NCBI GenBank assembly: GCA_016214425.1
Contig: JACRON010000128.1
Location: 1-5,258, forward strand
Reading direction: 5' to 3'
Length of the DNA: 5,258 nt
Source: Nitrospirota bacterium
Lineage (GTDB): Bacteria > Nitrospirota > CAKKRA01 > 9FT-COMBO-42-15
The position numbers were made by a program, and so were the translations under genes. This document shows, in pieces, positions 1-5,121 of the stretch (positions are counted from its first letter, which is position 1; the number at the start of each line of letters is the position of its first letter). The notes under the pieces are model-generated. The model made no database searches and was not told the origin of the DNA. It was given only the letters and a program-made list of their open reading frames with translations.

Positions 1-804
1 CAAAGCGCCAAGCTGTTTTAATGTGGTTTTTCCTATTAATTCCAAAGGCTTAGATTTGCAGAGCTTAAGTATTTTCTTAGCCTTATCAAGCTCCTTTTTT
101 TCAGGGCTTGAGGTTACAATCACCTTTATTTTCTTTTTAATCTGGAGATAATCAATTATCTCTGACATTGATTTGTCATTCCATGCCTTAAAAAGCCAGC
201 GAGAGGTTGGATGCACATGCACAAGAATATCCTTTTTGCTGACTTTATTCTTTTCTAAAAAATTATCAATATACTGTTCATCTTCTTTGTTGAAATAAAA
301 ATCTACTCTTTTGTCTTTTGTATCAATTCCAAATTCCCTTACTATATCCAAATTATATTCAACAGTATGCCTTCTTTTCTGCTCAACATTTGATAGATGT
401 GTATATGCAAGCCTCTTTCCTAAAAACCCCTTTCCCATTGGGTTATTTCCAATCCTATATCTTGCGCCGCTTAAATAGGAAAGTATCGCAGGCCTGTCGC
501 CGCTTGTAAGGTCAACTGTTAAATCAAATTTCCTTTTTCTTAGTCCTGATATAAAATTTATCTCACCCTTGATTTTTTGTGATATTGGCAATCCTTTAAT
601 ATTACGGTCATAGACAATTATCTCATCAAGAAGTGGATTGTTGAGGAGCATCTCTTCTGTCCCTTTATTTATAAGCGCAGAGATGTTTGCATCTAAAAAA
701 TTCTCTTTCAAGGCTCTGATAGTGGGCAGAGTGAGCAGGACATCGCCAATGTGTCTGAGCTTTATTACTAATATCTTCTTTACATCATTAAAAAAGACAT
801 TCAT
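1..804 (-). CDS. waaQ: LPS-core heptosyltransferase, glycosyltransferase family 9, WaaQ/RfaQ-like (3' end cut off by window)
   Basis: The frame is open from the ATG at 804 to the left edge: 268 codons with no stop. Family members are about 340-350 residues, so roughly 80 C-terminal residues lie outside. Family 9 enzymes transfer heptose from ADP-heptose to the inner core of LPS on the cytoplasmic face of the inner membrane. Two hallmarks are visible. KILVIKLRHIGDVLLTLP at residues 10-27 is almost the N-terminus of enterobacterial WaaQ, and D21 aligns with the proposed catalytic base D13 of WaaC. HPTSRWLFKAW at residues 198-208 is typical of the heptosyltransferase III (RfaQ) group. The last visible residues, LIGKTTLKQLGAL, match the conserved sugar-nucleotide-side motif of the C-terminal Rossmann domain. 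The start follows the lepB stop by 6 bases and has no Shine-Dalgarno sequence nearby, which suggests translational coupling. The family is certain; assignment to WaaQ rather than another heptosyltransferase is likely but rests on motif memory. Confidence 0.88.
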   Translation of the reverse strand, partial: MNVFFNDVKKILVIKLRHIGDVLLTLPTIRALKENFLDANISALINKGTEEMLLNNPLLDEIIVYDRNIKGLPISQKIKGEINFISGLRKRKFDLTVDLTSGDRPAILSYLSGARYRIGNNPMGKGFLGKRLAYTHLSNVEQKRRHTVEYNLDIVREFGIDTKDKRVDFYFNKEDEQYIDNFLEKNKVSKKDILVHVHPTSRWLFKAWNDKSMSEIIDYLQIKKKIKVIVTSSPEKKELDKAKKILKLCKSKPLELIGKTTLKQLGAL

Positions 805-810
805 AAAGGA

Positions 811-1422
811 TTATCTGATTATCTTTCCGATCCTCCACCATCTGACCCATGTATCCTTGCCGTCCCATGACCAGTAGATGATAAATGCCCTTCCTTTAAC
901 CTTGCTCATTTTTACAAAGCCCCAGTAACGGCTGTCATAGCTCTGGTCGCGGTTGTCTCCCATAACAAAAAGCGAATCAGGAGGGACTATTATCGAGCCA
1001 GTGTTATCCCTTGGTTCATATTCCTTTGGCTTTGTAAGCGGGTCATGATGGACAATATAGTTTTCAGTAAACTTCTCACCATTTACATATACTTCTTTAT
1101 TCTTAATCTCAATCTTGTCTCCGGGAACACCTATAACCCTTTTGATGAAATCCTTTTTCTCGTCCTCTGGATATATAAAAACAATAATATCCCCTCTGTT
1201 AGGCTTTTTAAAGTCAAGAAGTTTAATATCAGTATATGGTATCCTTATTCCATAGATGAATTTGCTGACCAGTATGTGGTCGCCAATATCCAATGTTGGA
1301 ATCATTGAGCCTGATGGAATCTTAAATGCCTGAATAATAAATGTCCTTATTACAAGCGCAAGCAGTATTGCTATTGCTATAGCCTCAATATATTCCCTTA
1401 TTAAAGACCTTTTCTTTTCCAA
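811..1422 (-). CDS. lepB: Signal peptidase I
   Basis: This membrane serine protease removes signal peptides from exported proteins at the periplasmic face of the inner membrane. A hydrophobic N-terminal anchor spans about residues 11-33. The catalytic serine is S39 in the PSGSMIPTL box, and the general-base lysine is K94 in FIKRVIGVPGD. The box GDNRDQSYDSRYWGFV (155-170) is the classic family signature. At 203 residues with one anchor it resembles compact signal peptidases rather than the longer E. coli form with two anchors. The start codon is TTG. No ATG or GTG lies in frame between the lepA stop and this codon, and the next Met (M40) is in the active site, so a later start would destroy the enzyme. 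GAGG at 1433-1436 is a Shine-Dalgarno candidate 10 bases away. It lies 19 bases after lepA and 6 bases before the waaQ-like gene, so it is the middle gene of an operon. Confidence 0.96.
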   Translation of the reverse strand: MEKKRSLIREYIEAIAIAILLALVIRTFIIQAFKIPSGSMIPTLDIGDHILVSKFIYGIRIPYTDIKLLDFKKPNRGDIIVFIYPEDEKKDFIKRVIGVPGDKIEIKNKEVYVNGEKFTENYIVHHDPLTKPKEYEPRDNTGSIIVPPDSLFVMGDNRDQSYDSRYWGFVKMSKVKGRAFIIYWSWDGKDTWVRWWRIGKIIR

Positions 1423-1432
1423 TTTTAAATTA

Positions 1433-1436
1433 CCTC
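1433..1436 (-). promoter_or_regulatory. Ribosome binding site of lepB (GAGG before a TTG start)
   Basis: On the minus strand GAGG lies 10 bases ahead of the TTG at 1422-1420. It is the only purine-rich stretch of this kind in the 19-base lepA-lepB gap, and it supports the TTG start. The spacing is slightly long, so initiation is probably modest and may partly depend on ribosomes finishing lepA. Confidence 0.5.
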
Positions 1437-1441
1437 GCTTT

Positions 1442-3241
1442 CTAATCCTTTACCTTTAATACTGCCAAAAAGGCATCCTGCGGAAGCTCTACCCTTCCAA
1501 CCTGCTTCATCCTCTTTTTGCCCTCTTTCTGTTTCTCAAGAAGCTTCCTCTTTCTTGTAATATCGCCGCCATAACATTTTGCTATAACATTCTTTCTTAA
1601 AGGGCTTATTGTCTCCCTTGCAATTATCTTATTGGCAATGGCTGCCTGTATTATAACCTCAAACAACTGCCTTGGTATTATTTCCTTCATCTTTTCTGAT
1701 AGCTGTCTTCCACGCATTGCAGCCTTTTCCCTATGCGTAATAAAGGAAAGGGCATCAACAATCTCACCATTTAATAAAACATCTAATCTCACCAAATCCG
1801 ATTCCCTGTATCCAATAAACTCATAATCAAGCGAGGCATAACCCTTTGTTAAAGACTTTAGTTTATCATAAAAATCAAGGACTATCTCATTTAATGGAAG
1901 CTCATATTTTAAGAGCACCCTGTCCTTTCCAAGATAGGTAAATTCCTTTTGTATGCCCCTCCTGTCCTGACACAACTGCATAACAGAGCCTACATAAGCA
2001 TCAGGAAGGATTATATTTGCAAGAATAAAAGGCTCTTCAAATTTTTCAATTAAATGCGCTTCTGGCATCTTTACAGGATTATCAATCGTAAGTCTCTCAT
2101 TCTTGTTCGTTGTAATCTGATAAACAACAGTAGGCGCTGTGCTTATAAGGGAAAGATTAAACTCACGCTCAAGCCTTTCCCTGATTATCTCCATATGCAG
2201 AAGCCCTAAGAATCCGCATCTAAATCCAAAACCCAGTGCTAAGGATGTCTCTGGCTCGTATGAAAATGATGAATCGTTCAGCTTCAGTTTTTCAAGGGCA
2301 TCCCGAAGGTCTTCATACTGCTCTGTGTTAATAGTATACAAACCGCAGAAGACCATTGGTTTTACTTCCTTAAAGCCAGGGAATGCTGAATCTGTAGGCC
2401 TTTCTGCCTCTGTTATTGTATCGCCAATCTTTGTATCAGTAACATTTTTTATTGCAGCAACAACATAGCCGACCTCGCCTGCTGAAAGCTCCTGTGCCTT
2501 ATTCATCTTTGGATTAAATATGCCAATCTCATTTACCTCATAAACAACATTTGTAGACATCATCATCATCTTCATATTAGGGGTTATTCTGCCGTCAACA
2601 ACCTTTACAAGTATAACAACGCCCCTGTAATTGTCATACCATGAGTCAAATATCAATGCCTTAAGGGGTTTATTAATGTCACCCTTTGGCGCAGGTATCT
2701 TGTTAACAATTGCCTCTAAAACATCTACTGTGCCTATGCCCTCTTTAGCGCTTGCAAGCACAGCCCCTGACGCATCAATCCCAATAATCTTCTCAATCTC
2801 CTCCTTTACCCTTTTCGGGTCAGCGCTGGGCAGGTCAATCTTGTTTATTACTGGAACAATCTCAAGATTATTATCTATTGCCAGATAGGCATTTGCAAGG
2901 GTCTGCGCCTCTACACCCTGAACAGCATCCACCACAAGGATCGCCCCTTCGCAGGCAGCAAGGCTGCGGGATACCTCATAGGTAAAATCCACATGCCCTG
3001 GTGTATCAATCAGGTTAAGGATATACTCCTTTCCATCCTTTGCAGTGTAAGTAAGCCTTACAGCATGAGCCTTTATGGTTATACCTCTCTCGCGCTCCAA
3101 GTCCATGTCATCCAAAACCTGCTCTACCATCTCCCTCTTTGAAAGCGCGCCTGTATACTCCAGAAGCCTGTCCGCCAAAGTTGACTTGCCATGGTCAATA
3201 TGGGCTACTATTGAAAAATTTCTTATATTTTCTTTAGACAT
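1442..3241 (-). CDS. lepA: Elongation factor 4 (LepA), ribosome-associated translational GTPase
   Basis: LepA is an EF-G-like GTPase that acts on ribosomes, with proposed roles in back-translocation, 30S maturation and initiation under stress. All GTPase motifs are intact: G1 AHIDHGKST (13-21), G2 in RGITI (52-56), G3 DTPGH (79-83), G4 NKID (133-136) and G5 SAK (164-166). The LepA-specific C-terminal domain is complete, with KCYGGDITRKRKLLEKQKEGKKRMKQ near the end followed by LPQDAFLAVL. At 599 residues it has the usual family length. The start at 3241 is well fixed. An in-frame TAA lies 12 bases upstream, no other start codon lies between, and MSKENIRNFSIVAHID aligns with the family N-terminus. 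There is no Shine-Dalgarno sequence, and a strong promoter abuts the start codon. A run MKMMMM at 223-228 lies between the G domain and domain II. lepA followed by lepB is a widespread bacterial arrangement. Confidence 0.98.
   Translation of the reverse strand: MSKENIRNFSIVAHIDHGKSTLADRLLEYTGALSKREMVEQVLDDMDLERERGITIKAHAVRLTYTAKDGKEYILNLIDTPGHVDFTYEVSRSLAACEGAILVVDAVQGVEAQTLANAYLAIDNNLEIVPVINKIDLPSADPKRVKEEIEKIIGIDASGAVLASAKEGIGTVDVLEAIVNKIPAPKGDINKPLKALIFDSWYDNYRGVVILVKVVDGRITPNMKMMMMSTNVVYEVNEIGIFNPKMNKAQELSAGEVGYVVAAIKNVTDTKIGDTITEAERPTDSAFPGFKEVKPMVFCGLYTINTEQYEDLRDALEKLKLNDSSFSYEPETSLALGFGFRCGFLGLLHMEIIRERLEREFNLSLISTAPTVVYQITTNKNERLTIDNPVKMPEAHLIEKFEEPFILANIILPDAYVGSVMQLCQDRRGIQKEFTYLGKDRVLLKYELPLNEIVLDFYDKLKSLTKGYASLDYEFIGYRESDLVRLDVLLNGEIVDALSFITHREKAAMRGRQLSEKMKEIIPRQLFEVIIQAAIANKIIARETISPLRKNVIAKCYGGDITRKRKLLEKQKEGKKRMKQVGRVELPQDAFLAVLKVKD
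2558..2575 (-). repeat. ATG trinucleotide microsatellite inside lepA
   Basis: Minus-strand reading gives ATG AAG then ATG four times, coding MKMMMM at LepA residues 223-228. The repeat is in frame, so slippage in units of three would only change the number of methionines in what should be a domain II surface loop. It also presents several internal ATG codons, but no Shine-Dalgarno sequence stands at a suitable distance. Confidence 0.7.
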
Positions 3242-3252
3242 AACAAATGTTT

Positions 3253-3282
3253 ATTATATAATTATTTTGATTGTTTTGTCAA
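3253..3282 (-). promoter_or_regulatory. Consensus sigma-70 type promoter of the lepA-lepB-waaQ operon
   Basis: On the minus strand TTGACA (3282-3277) and TATAAT (3258-3253) both match the consensus perfectly with an 18-base spacer in very AT-rich DNA. Only 11 bases separate the -10 box from the lepA ATG. The predicted transcription start near 3244-3248 leaves a leader of about 2-7 bases, too short for a Shine-Dalgarno sequence. The promoter is not inside the neighbouring gene remnant, so the operon appears to be transcribed independently of what lies upstream. Confidence 0.85.
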
Positions 3283-3339
3283 AGGGTATTATGGGCGGAT
3301 TTGGCAGACAAGGTGTAAAAAATAAACTAAGTGTAAAAG

Positions 3340-3359
3340 AGGGGTCAGAGCCTGCCCCT
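3340..3359 (-). terminator. REP-like imperfect palindrome, possible intrinsic terminator
   Basis: Read on the minus strand, AGGGG and CCCCT pair, and CAG pairs with CTG inside them, with one bulged base and a GCT loop. CTTTT follows immediately, so minus-strand transcripts from the right could end here, just before the lepA promoter. The plus orientation lacks a T-run. The shape (GGGG, imperfect inner stem) also resembles REP elements that accompany REP-associated tyrosine transposases in many genomes. GTGTAAAA occurs twice beside it, at 3313-3320 and 3331-3338. One copy in one window cannot separate repeat from terminator; it may be both. Confidence 0.5.
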
Positions 3360-3608
3360 GTATGTATTAAGCAGGGGGGGGATTTTATAAATCAAAGCAC
3401 ATTCCATAGCGTCATAATAACCTGTGCCGATTATAATTATTTCAGGCTTCTCATTTTTTAAGGCATCAGGCATGCCTTCTATCTGAAGATAATGCCCCTC
3501 TTTCCGCCACCATGATGCATCAACCTTGTCAGGATATATGATTACATCTGATGTATAAGTCTTGCCGTCAATATCAATTTTGCCGAAGGAGTAATGGGTA
3601 ATCTGCAT
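3345..3608 (-). pseudogene. Truncated Mth938-like (DUF498) protein
   Basis: Residues 3-69 match the Mth938/DUF498 fold very well: ITHYSFGKIDIDGKTYTSDVIIYP, then WWRKEGH (33-39), then PEIIIIGTGYY (55-65). The function of bacterial members is unknown; the mitochondrial relative NDUFAF3 helps assemble complex I. Intact members are about 115-125 residues and continue with a helix, a strand with a T.A..YN motif and a C-terminal HLTC-like end. Here the family pattern stops near residue 69 (about base 3402). The remaining 18 residues are unrelated, and the stop lies inside the hairpin repeat. I checked the other two minus frames by eye across the break and found no continuation, so this looks like replacement or deletion rather than a simple frameshift. 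The start at 3608 matches the family N-terminus but has no Shine-Dalgarno sequence. A functional shortened protein is possible but less likely. Confidence 0.72.
3374..3381. repeat. Homopolymer run of eight G (C on the coding strand)
   Basis: Eight G in a row fall inside the tail of the broken DUF498 frame, 14 bases from the hairpin repeat. One C more or fewer changes the tail: one extra gives a stop three codons on, while one fewer leaves the frame open to about 3255. Neither alternative restores the family C-terminus. Runs of this kind are prone to slippage and to sequencing error. Confidence 0.8.
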
Positions 3609-3624
3609 AAAATATTGAATTAAA

Positions 3625-3637
3625 TCGCACAGTGCGA
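3625..3637. repeat. 13-base perfect odd-centred palindrome between two genes
   Basis: TCGCAC and GTGCGA flank a single central base. The site lies 4 bases after the stop of the 225-residue membrane protein gene and 17 bases before the DUF498 start. As an RNA hairpin it has too small a loop unless some pairs open, and only ATTTAATT follows on the minus strand, so it would be a weak terminator. As DNA it has the symmetry of a dimeric regulator site. Its function is not resolved. Confidence 0.45.
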
Positions 3638-3641
3638 CACC

Positions 3642-4319
3642 TCAGAGCAGCGGCCTAATGCGAGCTACAAGCTCCTCAAGGCGAAATGGAATCTGCGCAC
3701 TGGCGCTGGCAGCAGAGCACCATGCGTTGCGGAACCGCACCATCATCCCGCCTGTATCTCCGAGGCCTTGTACAACACTGAGCGTGCTCATGTCTATGAG
3801 ATTATAGAGGCTCGCGCCTGGCGGGCCGAGGGCTCCCATTAGATTGGTATCCTTGAGATCTGGAGGAAGCTCAAGGCGCTGGAGATCATCGGGCTGGGCA
3901 TCCCAGTTGGCTGTGGCAACGGCGCCTATCATGCGCGTGGCGAGGCCGGGGGCAAGAGACGAAGGCTTTACTATCAGAATAAGACCATCCGATGATGGGC
4001 GCTTTAGAGGAAACAAAATCTCCTCCTCTGCATCTGCATCCTCGCGAACGCCTCCATGACGGTATTTAATATAATAATATACGGCTGGCTCGCCAGGCAG
4101 ACGCTTGGGCTCCCTCACCTCGTAGCGAAATTCTTTATTATTCTCTATACGAGTAACAGTTTCCTCCAACCAGCTCTTCTGTTCTGGGCATGGCTTAAAG
4201 CCAAGCTGAGCTAACGCTGCCTTCTGGCTGCGATGTCTCTTGACCTGAGCTGTAATGCTCCAAACTAAGAGGATAACAACCACTACTGCAGCCAGTACAA
4301 AGGGTAAGTATGTGGGCAT
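3642..4319 (-). CDS. Single-pass membrane protein of unknown function
   Basis: I do not recognise a family in these 225 residues. One strongly hydrophobic segment (about 5-24, LPFVLAAVVVVILLVWSITA) is followed by KRHR (27-30), which predicts an N-out, C-in anchor with a cytosolic domain of about 195 residues. That domain has a hydrophilic stretch with an acidic cluster DADAEEE, a middle segment LILIVKPSS and an Ala/Gly-rich C-terminal part ending in RLEELVARIRPLL. Cysteines are few. The start is well supported by AGGAGG 5 bases ahead of the ATG. The 3' two thirds is visibly GC-richer than the rest: the 60 bases at 3661-3720 hold 36 G+C, against 19 at 2521-2580 in lepA. This hints at a different origin. 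It follows the nucleotidyltransferase gene by 26 bases in the same direction and is probably cotranscribed. It is a real gene in my view; its role is unknown. Confidence 0.75.
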   Translation of the reverse strand: MPTYLPFVLAAVVVVILLVWSITAQVKRHRSQKAALAQLGFKPCPEQKSWLEETVTRIENNKEFRYEVREPKRLPGEPAVYYYIKYRHGGVREDADAEEEILFPLKRPSSDGLILIVKPSSLAPGLATRMIGAVATANWDAQPDDLQRLELPPDLKDTNLMGALGPPGASLYNLIDMSTLSVVQGLGDTGGMMVRFRNAWCSAASASAQIPFRLEELVARIRPLL

Positions 4320-4324
4320 TAATG

Positions 4325-4330
4325 CCTCCT
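4325..4330 (-). promoter_or_regulatory. Perfect Shine-Dalgarno sequence (AGGAGG) of the membrane protein gene
   Basis: AGGAGG on the minus strand stands 5 bases before the ATG at 4319. It lies in the short gap after the nucleotidyltransferase stop and fixes the start codon. It is the strongest ribosome site in the window, in contrast to the leaderless-looking first genes. Confidence 0.85.
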
Positions 4331-4345
4331 ATGACGAGTTGTTCA

Positions 4346-4882
4346 CTAAATCTCTAAAACCACAGAAAACTCCTTAACCCATTTGCGAATGCGCTTCAGA
4401 TTCAGATTAGGATGGGCATCCCGTATCGCCTCTATATCAATCAAATCCCTCTGCCTGTGGGCAACAGCCTTCATGATTATCAAGTCTTCAGGTGAAGAAA
4501 GAGGAAGCTTAAGACCACCAACATCTGTCCATACTAACCTTTTAATGCTTTCGTGCTCAAAAGGCAGGGCGCCTAATGAAATGTCAATATCAATAGCGGT
4601 TGGCTTGTGTTTCATAAGCAACACCCGGTTCTTACAGGCAAAAGTAAGGATATTATCGTTCCGTGGAATGAAGCCAAAATGCCTAGCTTTTTGAACAAAC
4701 TCTTTTAGATGGGCTTCATCTATAATTACAAGGCTATCAACATCATGCGTTACACGAGGGCGGCCAAGTATGGATGCCGCCACACCGCCAATTATAACAC
4801 TTGGAATTTTTTCTGTTTTTATCCACCTGACAAAATCACGAAAAACTTTAAAAGGCAGGCCGGATAATTTCTTCTCAGACAT
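4346..4882 (-). CDS. Nucleotidyltransferase-fold protein (MNT/AbiEii-like)
   Basis: The 178 residues carry the polymerase-beta-type nucleotidyltransferase pattern: GGVAASILGRPRVTHDVD (32-49) with the helix-starting GG and the metal-binding pair D47 and D49. A third acidic position, D98 or D100 in AIDIDIS, is followed by LPFE. The C-terminal part SPEDLIIMKAVAHRQRDLIDIEAI (130-153) is the usual helical segment of stand-alone, toxin-antitoxin-associated nucleotidyltransferases such as the AbiEii group. All catalytic acids appear intact, so an active enzyme transferring NMP to RNA, protein or a small molecule is plausible; the substrate cannot be read. The ATG lies inside the end of the upstream small gene (8-base overlap, ATGTCTGA), with AAGG 7 bases before it, so translation is coupled. 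The fold call is firm. A toxin role is inference from layout; it could equally be a housekeeping or antibiotic-type transferase relative. Confidence 0.85.
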   Translation of the reverse strand: MSEKKLSGLPFKVFRDFVRWIKTEKIPSVIIGGVAASILGRPRVTHDVDSLVIIDEAHLKEFVQKARHFGFIPRNDNILTFACKNRVLLMKHKPTAIDIDISLGALPFEHESIKRLVWTDVGGLKLPLSSPEDLIIMKAVAHRQRDLIDIEAIRDAHPNLNLKRIRKWVKEFSVVLEI

Positions 4883-5105
4883 TATATAACCTTTTGAGTT
4901 TTGACCATCTCTTTCTGCCCTCTGCCTCTTCTGCCTTTAAGGCCTTTCCCCAGCCAAAGCCTTTTACCCATTGCATAAGCACTAAAAGCTGCCTAAATTT
5001 TTGGGCAGGGGAAGTGCGGCGAAGTTCCATTTTTTCAGCCTCATTAACTGCTTTCCAGCGTCTTTTAAATTCCCGCGCCTCTTTCTTTGTAATCAGTCCT
5101 TTCAT
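4875..5105 (-). CDS. Small basic protein encoded ahead of the nucleotidyltransferase
   Basis: These 76 residues are rich in Lys, Arg and Glu, appear largely helical, and have no membrane segment or cysteine. Recognisable points are FKRRWKAVNEAE (13-24), KFRQLLVLMQW (36-46) and an end segment EEAEGRKRWSKLKRL (59-73). The paired R-R/K-W elements and the central K-F-R-Q-L look like conserved positions. I have the impression that similar small proteins precede nucleotidyltransferase genes in other genomes, but I cannot name a family. It lacks the R-x4-6-H motif of HEPN partners. The start is supported by an in-frame TAA ending three bases upstream and an extended -10 box just before it. The 8-base overlap with the next gene argues that both act together, for example as partner, regulator or antitoxin. 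No function is assigned. Confidence 0.75.
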   Translation of the reverse strand: MKGLITKKEAREFKRRWKAVNEAEKMELRRTSPAQKFRQLLVLMQWVKGFGWGKALKAEEAEGRKRWSKLKRLYNV

Positions 5106-5112
5106 GTATTAA

Positions 5113-5121
5113 ATTATACCA
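5113..5121 (-). promoter_or_regulatory. Extended -10 promoter (TGGTATAAT) of the small protein-nucleotidyltransferase operon
   Basis: The minus strand reads TGGTATAAT, a perfect -10 hexamer with the TGn extension. Only 7 bases separate it from the ATG at 5105. No good -35 box stands at 16-18 bases; an extended -10 can work without one. The predicted transcription start falls on or within a base or two of the start codon, giving a leaderless mRNA. No Shine-Dalgarno sequence is present in the interval. Confidence 0.7.

Noticed and set aside
318..877. Plus-strand open frames across the waaQ-like gene and lepB 3' region (318-509, 638-877)
   Set aside because: They lie opposite genes with clear family motifs, show no recognisable motif of their own and have no ribosome sites worth noting.
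3374..3381. Simple frameshift in the G8 run as the cause of the DUF498 truncation
   Set aside because: Changing the run by one base in either direction yields no family-like C-terminus, and the family pattern already ends about 20 bases before the run.
1045..3461. Plus-strand open frames opposite lepB and lepA (1045-1308, 1632-1826, 2139-2468, 2631-2888, 3075-3461)
   Set aside because: They are antisense to strongly conserved genes. Their Ser/Ile-rich translations are typical of reversed coding sequence.
4875..5105. HEPN partner of a HEPN-MNT toxin-antitoxin pair
   Set aside because: The protein is only 76 residues and lacks the R-x4-6-H catalytic motif and the expected helical length, so I do not assign it to HEPN.
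3844..5112. Plus-strand open frames at 3844-4059, 4383-4694 and 4894-5112
   Set aside because: All lie opposite minus-strand frames with better starts, and where recognisable, motifs. The translations look like antisense artefacts.
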